Below are positions 35,448-44,711 of a stretch of DNA of 60,411 bases, one piece after another. Location: assembly GCF_025963695.1 (NCBI RefSeq), contig NZ_JAOQAH010000017.1, positions 1-60,411 on the forward strand, given 5' to 3'. The DNA comes from Segetibacter sp. Lineage in GTDB: Bacteria > Bacteroidota > Bacteroidia > Chitinophagales > Chitinophagaceae. Under the pieces are notes generated by a model. The model made no database searches. It saw only the letters and a program-made list of their open reading frames with translations, and was not told the origin of the DNA. The stretch's first letter is position 1, and each line of letters opens with the position of its first letter. Both the position numbers and the translations under genes were made by a program.

Positions 35448-36041
35448 GTAGGTTTCCTTTTTTCATAATAGATGCTTTTATTGGAGAAAAATTCACGCCA
35501 GACATATTTATTTTTAGAATGCGTCTACATTTATCGGTGAAGTGTCAAAAACAAGGTTTATTTGAGCTGGTTTTTTAAACGTTACATTAACACTTCAATC
35601 TTTGCCCGGTTTTTCAACCTGTAGAATGAAGTTCACACAAGGAGTTTTTGTAGAAGCAATATTTTCAAGGGAAGAAAAATAGCCGAAAAAAAATTATAAG
35701 TGTCTGGTTGGAACTCACTTCGGGTAGTATGCGGCTGAAAAGCTTATAGGATTAAATCATTAGGAAAGGACGTGTGATTTACACACATCAAGAAAATATA
35801 AGGGAACTGTCAAAGTTTACATAAAGCTTTATAACATTTAAAGAAATTTAAATATTAGCGGTTGTAAAAAGAGGTATGAATACTTAGGTAATTGCAAATG
35901 CTGGTTGCACAAAAACCCTTTTCCACAGCCTCCATTGAAGGAGTAGAAAAGGGGTTCGATGCGTTTGAGTTAACATTTAAAACATATGAGGCAACCCAAT
36001 GGTAGTTGCCCCATTAAGTTATTGTAACAAATACTGCACGG
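35448..36041. other. Gene-free interval with two small dyads
   Basis: I see no gene in these 594 bases. AACCCTTTTC near 35920 pairs imperfectly with GAAAAGGGGTT near 35946. GGCAAC-CCAATGGTA-GTTGCC (about 35993-36011) is a short hairpin downstream of the small gene at 36042-36212 and may end its transcript. The promoter of the DUF421 pair must lie at 35450-35700, but I find no clear match to the consensus. Confidence 0.4.
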
Positions 36042-36212
36042 TTAATGAGGTCTGGTAGTATCAGACTGGGTGCCGCTGCCAGTTGTACCTGTGCCACCAG
36101 TACCAGTGCTTGTACCAGTAGTACCGGAACCGGTTCCCGTTTGCCCGGTTCTTTGTGGGCTACAAAATGTGAACACAAACCCCATGGCTAATATAAACGT
36201 GATCTTTTTCAT
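36042..36212 (-). CDS. Small Gly/Thr-rich exported protein
   Basis: A 56-residue frame. It starts MKKITFILAMGFVFTFCSP, a lysine-rich hydrophobic signal with a Cys at residue 17, possibly a lipobox-like site. The rest is a low-complexity Gly/Thr/Ser tract (for example TGTGSGTTGTSTGTGGTG) ending TQSDTTRPH. Such small lipoproteins are frequent and poorly annotated in Bacteroidota. The start is favoured by the charged signal sequence. Function unknown. Confidence 0.55.
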   Translation of the reverse strand: MKKITFILAMGFVFTFCSPQRTGQTGTGSGTTGTSTGTGGTGTTGSGTQSDTTRPH

Positions 36213-36413
36213 ATATCTAAATTTAGGTATATGAGATCTATTACCGTGCCAGCAAGTACTACCAACGTAATTCTACTTTTTGTTTTTTCATGCGCGTTCC
36301 AATGTTATTAGTTTAAATCAGTTTTATGAACAACTCTAAAACGAAAACTTTTATCTCCTTCGATTGGCATTATTTTTTCAAAGGAGATGTATAACAACAA
36401 AAAAAACACTTAT

Positions 36414-36698
36414 ATGAACTCAGGATCAAAACTATTATTAGGCGCTTTAGCAGGAGCAGCGGCAGGGGTTTTTGTTGCAGGTTTTTTTACTGAAGAAGGT
36501 GAGCAAGTAAGAAAAAAGGTGGTTAAGGGCAGTAAAGATTTAACCAGCAATCTATCAGACAAGCTTGGTGAGCTGAAAGACACTGTTACAGATACAGTAG
36601 CTGGGTCGTACCAAACCGTAAAACAAGTTGCCACTGATTTCGTTGGGCACGGAGTAGACAAGGCATCGACTGTAGCAAGTAATGTAAGTAAGAAGTAG
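36414..36698 (+). CDS. YtxH domain-containing small protein
   Basis: A 94-residue protein from the ATG at 36414. It has one Gly/Ala-rich membrane helix (LLLGALAGAAAGVFVAGFF), the typical YtxH start, then a charged amphipathic helix with repeated Lys/Asp pairs (TSNLSDKLGELKDTVTD). YtxH proteins are general-stress-associated and membrane-attached. The frame extends to an ATG at 36387, but that ATG abuts AAGGAG (36381-36386) with no spacing, so the later start is more likely. A strong terminator follows at 36802. Confidence 0.82.
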   Translation: MNSGSKLLLGALAGAAAGVFVAGFFTEEGEQVRKKVVKGSKDLTSNLSDKLGELKDTVTDTVAGSYQTVKQVATDFVGHGVDKASTVASNVSKK

Positions 36699-36801
36699 CA
36701 ACATCTTTACTTTGTTAAGTTGAGGCAGCTTACGGTAAAATGCACATTACGCCGTTGTAGATGCCTTTGACGGGGATAAAATATCTTATCACACTATTGG
36801 A

Positions 36802-36836
36802 GAGGCTGTCTTTACTTGTAAAGCAGCCTCTTTTGT
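36802..36836 (+). terminator. Intrinsic terminator downstream of the YtxH gene
   Basis: GAGGCTG (36802-36808) pairs with CAGCCTC (36824-36830); the inner TTTAC/GTAAA also pairs, and TTTTGTT follows. It lies about 100 bp after the YtxH stop. Confidence 0.85.
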
Positions 36837-36985
36837 TATTAGGCATCTGCTACACTTACAGTGGACCGTTAATAATCGACATGCTTTTGGTGGCGCAAAT
36901 CAACAACATCCGTAAGCAGTCAAAGAAAAAATATATAATTAAAACGGGTGTGGACCAGTCACTATACAGACAATGAAGTCTGGGG

Positions 36986-38671
36986 TTATGCCTCTAGTTT
37001 CTCAGGTGAAGCTGGTTCTGCGTAAGGATCTACATCCACTTCAATTACGCAAGGCCTTTTAGAAGCAAATGCCCTCGTTAACACTGCGGGCAAATCTGCA
37101 GGGTCAGTGCATTTGTATCCTTCTGCCCCACAGGCCTCGGCAATTTTTGCAAAGTCTATCGGAAGTAAGTCTATACCATACCGTTTACCTCCAATCTCTT
37201 CCTGCTCCCATAGATCCATCGCCAGGATGTTATTTTTAAATATGATGACTTTAATGGGAAGATTGTATAAAACTGCCGTTGCCATTTCGCCCATCAACAT
37301 GGTAAAACCTCCATCTCCCACCATAGCAATACATTGTCGGCCTGGATAGGCGAGTTGCGCAGCAATCGCGTACGGTAGCCCTGGTCCCATGCTGGCGAGA
37401 TTACCGCAAACAGTGATTTGTTGCTTTGATTTTATCGCTAAATGACGGGCAGTAAAAACGGTATGTGCACCTGTGTCAATTGAAATATGGGCATCGTCTT
37501 TTATTAATTTGCTAACCTGTGAAACAAGGAAAGGAGGTTTTATAGGGGTGGCCCCGTCGCTCTCCAGTTTTGCCATTTTTTGTTTCCATTCAATCATTCT
37601 TTGTTGAGCAAGCGAAAGAAAACTTCTGTCGCTGTGTTGTTCTATTTTAGGCAACAATGCTTTTAAGGTGGCCTTTACATCGCCGGCCAGTCCTACTTCA
37701 ACAGGATAACGCAGACCTATGCGGGTAGGATCATTATCTATTTGTATCCCTTTTGTGTGTTCGGCCTTTGGATAGTATTGAAGGTAGGGCATATTAGTAC
37801 CTAGCATCAACAACGTATTACATTCCTGCAGCCCCTGGTTAGATGGTGATGTGCCAAGGTGACCAGTACCACCCGTAGTAAAGGGAGAATCGTCGGGCAA
37901 GAGAGCTTTACCTAATAAAGCTTTGGCAACAGGAGCCCCCAGTTTATCTGCAAGCGCTTCTACTTCGGCTCGTGCACCCAAAGCTCCCCGTCCCGCCAGA
38001 ATCATAATTTTGGAACTATTGTTAAGCAGTGCTGCTGCCTGTTCCAGTTCATCATCTGCAGGTACCTGCACCCGTGAAAAAAAAGTGGAGGAGCCGGTTA
38101 AGTGGCCTCCTTTTTTAGAATGTTTATCCTCACTCAACAGCATCATTTGCGTGTCTGTAGCAATGGCAAGATGTGAAAGGCCGGGAGTGGTAAGCGCACC
38201 CCGACAGGCAAGGTCTACAACAGTTTGGGCATGTACCGGACCAGTGATCAGCTGGCTGTATACCGCGATATCCTTTAACACGGCCAAGGTATCAACTTCC
38301 TGGATAAACCTGGTTCCCATTAAATCGTGAGGAACTACGCCGGTAATAGCCAAAACAGATGCGCCTTCCATTGCCGCATCGTATAATCCATTCATGAGGT
38401 GAACAGCCCCTGGTCCGTTGGTGCCAAGGCACACGCCTAGTCTGCCAGTACATTTTGCATAGCCACTTGCCATAAAGGCGGCAGCTTCTTCATGCCGCAC
38501 AGTTATCAGCCGTATCTTGTCTTTCCTTTTCCTTAGTGCTTCGAAGATGGGGTTGATCCCATCACCGACAAGTGAAAAGATAAGTTCGACCTTCCAGGCA
38601 ATGAGTTTATCAACCACGATATCTGAGGTATTATCTGTAGAAGCATACACCTTGCTAGTACTACTTTCCAT
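36986..38671 (-). CDS. Thiamine-pyrophosphate enzyme, pyruvate oxidase/acetolactate-synthase-like
   Basis: A 561-residue cytoplasmic TPP enzyme with three domains. The N-terminal Pyr domain has the activating Glu in RHEEAAAFMASGYA (about residues 59-72), the central domain has ILAGRGALGA, and the C-terminal PP domain has the TPP/Mg motif GDGGFTMLMGEMATAVLYNL ending in KNN (about residues 455-480). The closest architecture is pyruvate oxidase or pyruvate dehydrogenase (quinone) of the PoxB type; acetolactate synthase is less likely because no small regulatory subunit or other branched-chain gene is near. It would oxidise pyruvate to acetate or acetyl phosphate. Confidence 0.82.
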   Translation of the reverse strand: MESSTSKVYASTDNTSDIVVDKLIAWKVELIFSLVGDGINPIFEALRKRKDKIRLITVRHEEAAAFMASGYAKCTGRLGVCLGTNGPGAVHLMNGLYDAAMEGASVLAITGVVPHDLMGTRFIQEVDTLAVLKDIAVYSQLITGPVHAQTVVDLACRGALTTPGLSHLAIATDTQMMLLSEDKHSKKGGHLTGSSTFFSRVQVPADDELEQAAALLNNSSKIMILAGRGALGARAEVEALADKLGAPVAKALLGKALLPDDSPFTTGGTGHLGTSPSNQGLQECNTLLMLGTNMPYLQYYPKAEHTKGIQIDNDPTRIGLRYPVEVGLAGDVKATLKALLPKIEQHSDRSFLSLAQQRMIEWKQKMAKLESDGATPIKPPFLVSQVSKLIKDDAHISIDTGAHTVFTARHLAIKSKQQITVCGNLASMGPGLPYAIAAQLAYPGRQCIAMVGDGGFTMLMGEMATAVLYNLPIKVIIFKNNILAMDLWEQEEIGGKRYGIDLLPIDFAKIAEACGAEGYKCTDPADLPAVLTRAFASKRPCVIEVDVDPYAEPASPEKLEA

Positions 38672-38837
38672 TAGATGAGGCTTTTATTTGTAGAGAATTA
38701 AGGCGGGCAGAAGGTTGGGCCTTCCTATTTATCTATTGTTAATGCTTAGCTAACAAAGGTTATGCCCCCTAAGCTACCAGAAAGCCTACATGGAATAAGT
38801 AATTTAAACAACAGAAGACTTAGACGCATTTTGAGCA

Positions 38838-38876
38838 AAGAAAACAAAAGAGCAAAAACCGTTTCTTCGTTGCTCC
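38838..38876 (-). terminator. Intrinsic terminator of the solute-binding protein gene
   Basis: On the minus strand GAGCAA (38875-38870) pairs with TTGCTC (38855-38850), followed by TTTTGTTTTCTTT. It lies about 75 bp after the stop at 38952. Confidence 0.75.
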
Positions 38877-38951
38877 TTTGCCGGCTACTACCGTGCGTTA
38901 ACAACAGCACAATAACCTGCTTACAGTATTTCCAGTGGCTTTCCCCACCGA

Positions 38952-40655
38952 CTATTTTTTGTTAGAAATCTTAACCCATCTAAGTTCAAGCAGGTTCAAT
39001 GCATTAAGTCTTATTCCCTCCACGTTTTTATTAACCAGGTGAACCACCATATCATAATAAAGTGGAACAACAGGGGCATCATCAATTACCAGTTGGTCCA
39101 TCTCCCTGTATAGTTGATAGCGGACACTGTCGTTATTTTCTAGTAATGCTTGTTCGTACAACTCGTCGAATGCAGGATTTTTATAGCGGGTATAATTTGG
39201 CGGAGCGGGATTTTTACTATAAAACATAGACATATAGTTTTCTGCATCAGGGTAATCCGCTATCCAGCTTCCCCTAAAAAAAGATGCTTTCGACTTTGCT
39301 GTCTGTTCGAGTAATAAGCTTTTCTGTATGACTTCCACCTGTACTTTAAAGCCTGTTTCCTCCAGTTGCTTCGCAACAAAGCTGCCGATGTCAGCATAAG
39401 TTGGTATAGTAAGTAAGGTTATTACCGGTAAGTTGTTACCATTTTCGAATCCAGCTTCTTTTAAAAGTCGTCTTGCCTTCGCAGGATCATATGGATATCC
39501 TTTAACCGATTCTGCATTTCGCGAAGGCAACCCCGCAGGCACAAATCCGCCTTCCGCCGCAAATCCTATTGAATTACGCATGTACATCATCAGCTTCTTA
39601 CGGTTAATAGAGCTGCTGATCGCTTGCCTCACCAATTTTATTTTCAACGGAGAACTTGTCACTATCGCATTTTTTTCGTCGACCAGTATGCCCAGGTATT
39701 CGGTGTTTAAATAAGCGTGCTTCTTTAATACTATTTTTCCCTGCCAGTCTTTTCGCAGCTCTCCGGCTTTCGTCAGCACTTCATCCTTAAACGAAGGATC
39801 TATATCATTTAAAAAGCTAAGCTGGCCCTGTTGAAAAGCTAAAAATTCGGTTGCCCTGCTATCTAAAAAAGAAATTTTTACGGCATCTAAATATGGCAAA
39901 ACTGCTCCCTGAGTATCTTTTTCAAAGTACTGAGGATTTTTGTGGAGCACCAAAGCCTGCCCTTCGTCCCAAAACCCAAACTGGAAAGGACCTGTTCCAC
40001 ATGGATGACTTCTGAAGTCCTTACCATACTTTTCAACTACCTCGCGTGGTATGATGCTACAATAGGGCATTGTTAAAATACCCAAAATAGGATGAAAAGG
40101 ACGGATCAACTTTACCTGGAAAGTGGAGTCGTTCAGGGCGGTGAATGGATGAAGGCTGTCTACCCGGTTGTTAAAAATCCACGCGCCACTACTTGCGGTA
40201 GCTTTATTGATAATGCGTCCAAGACTATAAGCTATGTCGGCAGCTACAAGTCTTCTACCCTTTCCATTCAAGAAAGCTTCACTATCGTGGAAATAAACAT
40301 CATTTCTTAAATGAAAAGTATAGATCAATCTATTATCATTGACCTCCCACCTCAGTGCAAGTGAAGGAACAATATTCAGATTGCTGTCAGTTTCAACCAG
40401 GGTATTATAAAGCTGATGACTCGTCCAAATTGTTGCCTGGCTTTTGGCAAAAGCAGGATCCAATGTTGAAACCCCTTCATTAATGTTAAATGAAAAAACC
40501 TGGCGGTTATCGTTGTTACCACTGACACAAGCTGAAAGCAGGAAACAAAAGATAATAACTGTATGAAGAATTTTGTGGGTATGGGTGGAGATGTTCAAAA
40601 AACTAAATTTTTCCTTATTACTATTTAGAAACTGCACGGATAGAAATATATGCAT
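38952..40655 (-). CDS. ABC-type oligopeptide/nickel solute-binding lipoprotein (SBP_bac_5)
   Basis: A 567-residue extracytoplasmic solute-binding protein of family 5. The lipobox is FLLSAC (Cys about 43). The mature part starts FSFNINEGVSTLDPAFAKS, and the family core has NLNIVPSLALRWEV, TYTFHLRNDVYFHD-like IYTFHLRNDVYFHD and YPYDPAKARRLLKEAGF. The signal is preceded by about 20 extra residues with no later ATG, so the true start may be a non-ATG codon nearer the lipobox. The permease and ATPase genes are not next to it, so it is an orphan. It may bind peptides; the ligand is unknown. Confidence 0.86.
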   Translation of the reverse strand: MHIFLSVQFLNSNKEKFSFLNISTHTHKILHTVIIFCFLLSACVSGNNDNRQVFSFNINEGVSTLDPAFAKSQATIWTSHQLYNTLVETDSNLNIVPSLALRWEVNDNRLIYTFHLRNDVYFHDSEAFLNGKGRRLVAADIAYSLGRIINKATASSGAWIFNNRVDSLHPFTALNDSTFQVKLIRPFHPILGILTMPYCSIIPREVVEKYGKDFRSHPCGTGPFQFGFWDEGQALVLHKNPQYFEKDTQGAVLPYLDAVKISFLDSRATEFLAFQQGQLSFLNDIDPSFKDEVLTKAGELRKDWQGKIVLKKHAYLNTEYLGILVDEKNAIVTSSPLKIKLVRQAISSSINRKKLMMYMRNSIGFAAEGGFVPAGLPSRNAESVKGYPYDPAKARRLLKEAGFENGNNLPVITLLTIPTYADIGSFVAKQLEETGFKVQVEVIQKSLLLEQTAKSKASFFRGSWIADYPDAENYMSMFYSKNPAPPNYTRYKNPAFDELYEQALLENNDSVRYQLYREMDQLVIDDAPVVPLYYDMVVHLVNKNVEGIRLNALNLLELRWVKISNKK

Positions 40656-40839
40656 TCATAACACAGCCGAAACTACTATAAATATTTGCTTCAACATCCT
40701 CACCCCTTCATTCAGCAATAGTTTTACCCTTTCGATACATCTTCTTTTTACAGACCAATGCTCCCATTTAATTCTCGCTGCAAAACCGCCAAAAACTAAC
40801 CGCAGCCCTATTCCACGCTTATTAGTTTGCTGCAATTAC

Positions 40840-40873
40840 TTGTAAATGTAAACCCTATTTTCCCCTATTTTTG
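40840..40873 (+). promoter_or_regulatory. Possible promoter of the desaturase gene
   Basis: In the 318-bp gap before the desaturase, TATTTTTG (40866-40873) fits TAnnTTTG. TTG at 40840-40842 lies 23 bases upstream, slightly wide for the consensus. The leader would be about 95 bases. I see nothing else in this gap. Confidence 0.35.
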
Positions 40874-40973
40874 TAACCGTGGGGGAGTTCAATAACAAAA
40901 GATTAGCGCGCATAAGGTTACTGGTTGGTCAGAAAAAGGTAGCTTGAATTATTATTAAATATCAATACGAGTA

Positions 40974-42026
40974 ATGCCATTATTAGACTACATCTTAGAA
41001 GAACCATCTTATGGATGGAAAAATAGCAACGGAGATTTAGTGAAGCCTACACCAGGTCAAATCATGAAGGAGTTTTTTTCAAGACTAAACATCTTCAAAA
41101 CCAGAAAGAACTGGTTACCCTTTTTAAGTTGGTTAACCGTGTTTTGCCTGGCTCCATTTCTTTTTGTTTTTATTTTTAAATACTTTACCTGGCCTCGTTT
41201 CGCTGCTGCCTTTGTGTACAGTATGATCATTATGGGTACACATGGTACTATCTGGCATCACCGGTATTGTACGCACAGAGCTTATAAATTCCGCAACAAT
41301 TTTTGGCGTTTCTTCACCCAAAATCTTACGCTGAAAGCAATACCAGAAGAGATTTACGCACTTTCTCATCATGTCCATCATGCTAAGTCTGATCAGCCGG
41401 GCGATCCTTACAACGCAAATGCTGGTTTTTTATATTGCTTTCTTGCCGATGTAAATCATCAGCCTATTAACAGAAATCTTTCCGAAACTGATTATAACAG
41501 AGCCCTTGTTCTAATGAAACATACAGGGGTTCATCCAAATACTTATGCCCAATACCTAAAGTGGGGTTCTGTTGCAAACCCATGGCGTACCCTTGCAGGC
41601 GTTGCCCTTAATTGGGCCTTTTGGTATCTTGTTTTTTACCTTGTTGGTGGGCACGGTTTGGCTTGTGCACTTTTTGGTGGTGCCGGAGTTTGGGCAGTTG
41701 GTGTCCGCACTTTTAATTACGAAGGTCACGGAAAAGGGCAAGACAAACGTACCGAAGGCATTGATTATAACAGGAACGATATGTCGATTAACCAACTTTG
41801 GCCAGGTATTGTAGCCGGAGAATGGCACAACAACCACCACTTGTATCCTAAAAGCGCACGTTCTGGTTTTAAGCCTTACCAAATCGACTTTGCCTGGTAT
41901 TACATCAAGTTTATGAGTATGATCGGTGCCGTCTCTTTTTACAGAGATTCCAAAAAACAGTTCTATAAAGATCATCACGAGCCATACATCAATACCAAGA
42001 AAGAAAAAATTGTATCAACGAACTAA
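40974..42026 (+). CDS. Membrane fatty-acid (acyl-CoA) desaturase
   Basis: A 350-residue integral membrane di-iron desaturase. The three histidine boxes are HHRYCTHR (about 95-102), HHVHH (about 132-136) and HNNHH (about 285-289). They are placed between hydrophobic segments (FLSWLTVFCLAPFLFVFIF; WAFWYLVFYLVGG). The layout fits stearoyl-CoA delta-9-type desaturases, which introduce a cis double bond into acyl chains and adjust membrane fluidity. It is monocistronic, with a bidirectional terminator 15 bp downstream. Confidence 0.92.
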   Translation: MPLLDYILEEPSYGWKNSNGDLVKPTPGQIMKEFFSRLNIFKTRKNWLPFLSWLTVFCLAPFLFVFIFKYFTWPRFAAAFVYSMIIMGTHGTIWHHRYCTHRAYKFRNNFWRFFTQNLTLKAIPEEIYALSHHVHHAKSDQPGDPYNANAGFLYCFLADVNHQPINRNLSETDYNRALVLMKHTGVHPNTYAQYLKWGSVANPWRTLAGVALNWAFWYLVFYLVGGHGLACALFGGAGVWAVGVRTFNYEGHGKGQDKRTEGIDYNRNDMSINQLWPGIVAGEWHNNHHLYPKSARSGFKPYQIDFAWYYIKFMSMIGAVSFYRDSKKQFYKDHHEPYINTKKEKIVSTN

Positions 42027-42040
42027 TTAAAATAAAAAAA

Positions 42041-42069
42041 ACCTGAAGCAAAAACTTCAGGTTTTTTTT
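42041..42069 (+). terminator. Intrinsic terminator of the desaturase gene
   Basis: ACCTGAAG (42041-42048) pairs with CTTCAGGT (42055-42062), preceded by an A-run and followed by eight T residues. It can work in both directions. Confidence 0.92.
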
Positions 42070-42311
42070 GCCCCGGCTTTTTCAAATATCATTTAGCACT
42101 TGTTGCGACGCTCCATTCAAGTTCCGATTCTTCATTTGGCTGGTTCACAATTTGCTTTTTAGGTTACATTAAATCCTATTCGACCGTCAGAATGAAGCAA
42201 TAGTCATTGGTGACCCAATTTTTTGAGAAACAAACTTAATTGGACCTGTTGTATGCTCAATAAAAAAAAGAGCCATTGCTACCTCCCTTCCGTTTAAAAC
42301 CCCGCTAACTT

Positions 42312-42741
42312 TTACTTAGGTAAAAGAATAGTAGCAACAATATGAATACCTCCATTCTTCTCAATCATATTTTCAGGCGCCGCACTACTAATGCTGCCGG
42401 CAACCACATGATGAGTGGCACCGTACTCGGTTTGTCTTTATTCTCCGGGTTTACCAATGTCTCTACCGTTCCTGCCAAAAGCTTACTGAATGCTTGATTT
42501 GTGGGCGCAAACAGTAAAGGGTCCGGCACTTTATGGTGCTTCTACTAAACCGGCTGCGTTAACAGCTGCAACCAGGGTTGCAGGATCTTTACTATTTACC
42601 ACGTTTTCAACGATATTTCTTACGGATACGTTGCTGCTCCACCAACCATCATTGTTTTTTCAGATTGTGCAAATACTGCACCTGCAATCAATAACATCAA
42701 CGCTAATGTTATCCCTTTTTTTCAGCGCTAAACCCTTTCAT
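42312..42741 (-). pseudogene. Decayed fasciclin-domain protein gene
   Basis: The 932-bp gap 42027-42958 holds a broken minus-strand gene. An ATG at 42741 starts MKGFSAEKKG, then a shift in the A7 run leads into LALMLLIAGAVFAQSEKTMMVGG, a signal peptide of another frame. Further pieces in different frames are ENVVNSKDPATLVAAVNAAGL, PFTVFAPTNQAF-like sequence, KLLAGTVETL and HHVVAGSISSAAPENMI, ending NGGIHIVATILLPK before a stop at 42312-42314. The order and wording are those of a fasciclin (FAS1) adhesion domain, about 140 residues. At least three frameshifts and internal stops make it inactive. Confidence 0.8.
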
Positions 42742-42958
42742 TTCTAGTATTGTAACTGTTTGAAGTATTTGCGCCATAATATTACAGGCAGCTGTTAACT
42801 AGCCTGATTATATAAAAAAACACTCTTATTTACCCTTTCAATTGTCCAATGCATTACTGTTTGGCGTACCATTGAAATTGATTAAAGCTCGATAAACATG
42901 CCCGTCTAATTAATTCCCTGTAGTCTCTTTAATTTATCTTTACAACAGAAATAAGACT

Positions 42959-43432
42959 ATGGCAGAAGATCTGACTATCACAAAAGGAAGCAAAGAAGAG
43001 CAGTATCAAGCACTCCTGCCGCAGATGCGCGCCTTATTAACCGGAGAAACGGACCTGGTAGCAAACCTGGCAAATGTAACAGCAGCATTAAAAGAGCAGT
43101 TTAATTGGCTTTGGGTAGGCTTTTATGTAGTAAAAGGTGATGAACTTGTACTTGGGCCTTTCCAGGGACCTGTCGCTTGTACCCGAATAAGAAAAGGTAG
43201 AGGTGTGTGCGGCACCGCGTGGCAACAAGTAAAAACGCTGATTGTGCCAGACGTAGAAAAGTTTCCTGGTCATATAGCCTGCAGTAGTTTATCAAAGTCT
43301 GAAATTGTTGTACCTGTTATAAAAGCCGATGAGGTAGTAGCAGTGCTTGATGTAGATAGCGAAGCGTACAATTTGTTTGACGAGGTGGATAAAAAATATC
43401 TTGAGGAGATAGTAACTCTTATAAAATTCTAG
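42959..43432 (+). CDS. msrC: Free methionine-(R)-sulfoxide reductase (GAF domain)
   Basis: A 157-residue GAF-domain protein of the fRMsr type. The three conserved cysteines are Cys74 (VACTRI), Cys84 (GVCGTAW) and Cys108 (HIACSS). Their spacing of 10 and 24 residues is that of the E. coli enzyme. The flanking PDVEKFPGHIAC and SKSEIVVPVI are family-typical. It reduces free methionine-R-sulfoxide in the cytoplasm with thioredoxin, an oxidative repair function. It is probably a single-gene transcript; the next gene starts 110 bp on. Confidence 0.9.
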   Translation: MAEDLTITKGSKEEQYQALLPQMRALLTGETDLVANLANVTAALKEQFNWLWVGFYVVKGDELVLGPFQGPVACTRIRKGRGVCGTAWQQVKTLIVPDVEKFPGHIACSSLSKSEIVVPVIKADEVVAVLDVDSEAYNLFDEVDKKYLEEIVTLIKF

Positions 43433-43542
43433 TTCTTATTTCAACAGAAACGGCACATATTACCCGGCCTTTTTAGAATAAAAACCATATTAAGTTGGTC
43501 TAACAAACAAAAGCAAAGCACAACCTTTAGCTTTGCAGGCTT

Positions 43543-44031
43543 ATGGAAAATGAGATCTTAATAAGAAAGATTGAGTTAAAGGATAACGCCGGGATAGCCA
43601 CTATCATTCGTTCAAGCCTTGCTGAATTTGGTGCTAATAAACCCGGAACGGTTTTCTTCGATAATACTACCGATCATCTTTTTGAAATGTTTCAAGAGCC
43701 CGGCAGCATTTATTATGTTGCAGAACAAGACGGCAAAGTATTAGGCGGAGCTGGGGTTTATCCTTCAAAAGATTTGCCACCGCAAACATGCGAACTGGTT
43801 AAAATGTATTTACACCCCGCAGCAAGAGGCAAAGGCTTAGGAAAACTGTTGATAACTAGATCTCTTGAATTTGCAAAAGGATACGGCTACCTACAGGTTT
43901 ATATTGAAACAATGCCCGAACTTAAAAAAGCGGTAAGTATTTATGAGAAATTTGGTTTTGATTATCTGAACGGTCCTTTAGGCAACACCGGCCACTTTGG
44001 TTGTGATGTATGGATGCTGAAGAAGTTATAA
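43543..44031 (+). CDS. GNAT family N-acetyltransferase
   Basis: A 162-residue acetyltransferase. The acetyl-CoA-binding motif A is CELVKMYLHPAARGKGLGKL (about residues 86-105), with the RGKGLG pyrophosphate loop. Motif B has ETMPELKKAVSIYEKFGF. The substrate is not predictable. TAGCTTTG at 43528-43535 matches the -7 consensus only 8 bases before the ATG, suggesting a very short or absent leader, but no -33 element is at the right distance. It is convergent with the SprT-like gene. Confidence 0.9.
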   Translation: MENEILIRKIELKDNAGIATIIRSSLAEFGANKPGTVFFDNTTDHLFEMFQEPGSIYYVAEQDGKVLGGAGVYPSKDLPPQTCELVKMYLHPAARGKGLGKLLITRSLEFAKGYGYLQVYIETMPELKKAVSIYEKFGFDYLNGPLGNTGHFGCDVWMLKKL

Positions 44032-44090
44032 ATGGTTAAATTATTGAACGGTTGTTACAGGAATCGTAAAAGCGGATAACCATTGAAGCA

Positions 44091-44711
44091 CTAATCAATC
44101 AACTCAACCTCGAAAACAGGACTAAATAAATACACTTTTTTCGTTCCCAATTCTTCGCAACGGTATCTCTTTCTCAGCTTTTCACCTTTCTTAAAAACCC
44201 GTCCATCTTTCATTTTAAATAAACGGTGTGCCGGAACTTCTTCAACAAGCATTTGACCTTCTGCTTTCGGGTCGTATTTTCTTAAAACCCTCATCAGGCT
44301 TTCTTCAGCACAACTACTTGCTCCCGGGTTATGCAAGGTTGCTAATAACTCCTGTTCAATATCAAATGGAAATACTTTGTTTTTTATAAACTGTGCAAGC
44401 AGTTGGCCAAACAATGTCTTCCATTCCCTTCCATGCGATTGCACCCGGTTTCCGTATTTTTCAAAAGTCAGCAGGTGGGCAAGCTCATGTAAGAGTGTAA
44501 TTAAGAATGAAAATGTGTTTAGGTTGCCATTTACACTTATACGATGGTTGCGGTTGTTATGCGCGTTTCTATAGTCACCTAAAATACTTTTTCGCTCACG
44601 GGCAACGGTTAAATGCACCTTGTATTGCTGCAAGTACGCAGCTACAGGAAGAAAAGTGTTTGGAGGTAAAAAATCATTAAGTGCCTGCAGCGGATGCTCA
44701 GTTTTAGACAT
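44091..44711 (-). CDS. SprT-like zinc metalloprotease domain protein
   Basis: A 206-residue cytoplasmic protein. The zinc site is HELAHL (His75, Glu76, His79), with a third His at 93 in SHGREWKTLF, which defines the SprT/Spartan-like group. A basic C-terminal region (RKYDPKAEG; KKGEKLRKRYRCEE) could bind nucleic acid. The role of bacterial SprT-like proteins is poorly known; the eukaryotic relative digests DNA-protein crosslinks. The start overlaps the upstream gene by 8 bp, so translation may be coupled. Confidence 0.85.
   Translation of the reverse strand: MSKTEHPLQALNDFLPPNTFLPVAAYLQQYKVHLTVARERKSILGDYRNAHNNRNHRISVNGNLNTFSFLITLLHELAHLLTFEKYGNRVQSHGREWKTLFGQLLAQFIKNKVFPFDIEQELLATLHNPGASSCAEESLMRVLRKYDPKAEGQMLVEEVPAHRLFKMKDGRVFKKGEKLRKRYRCEELGTKKVYLFSPVFEVELID

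Noticed and set aside
42490..42747. 85-codon plus-strand frame
   Set aside because: It is antisense to the decayed fasciclin gene, whose pieces are clearly readable on the minus strand.
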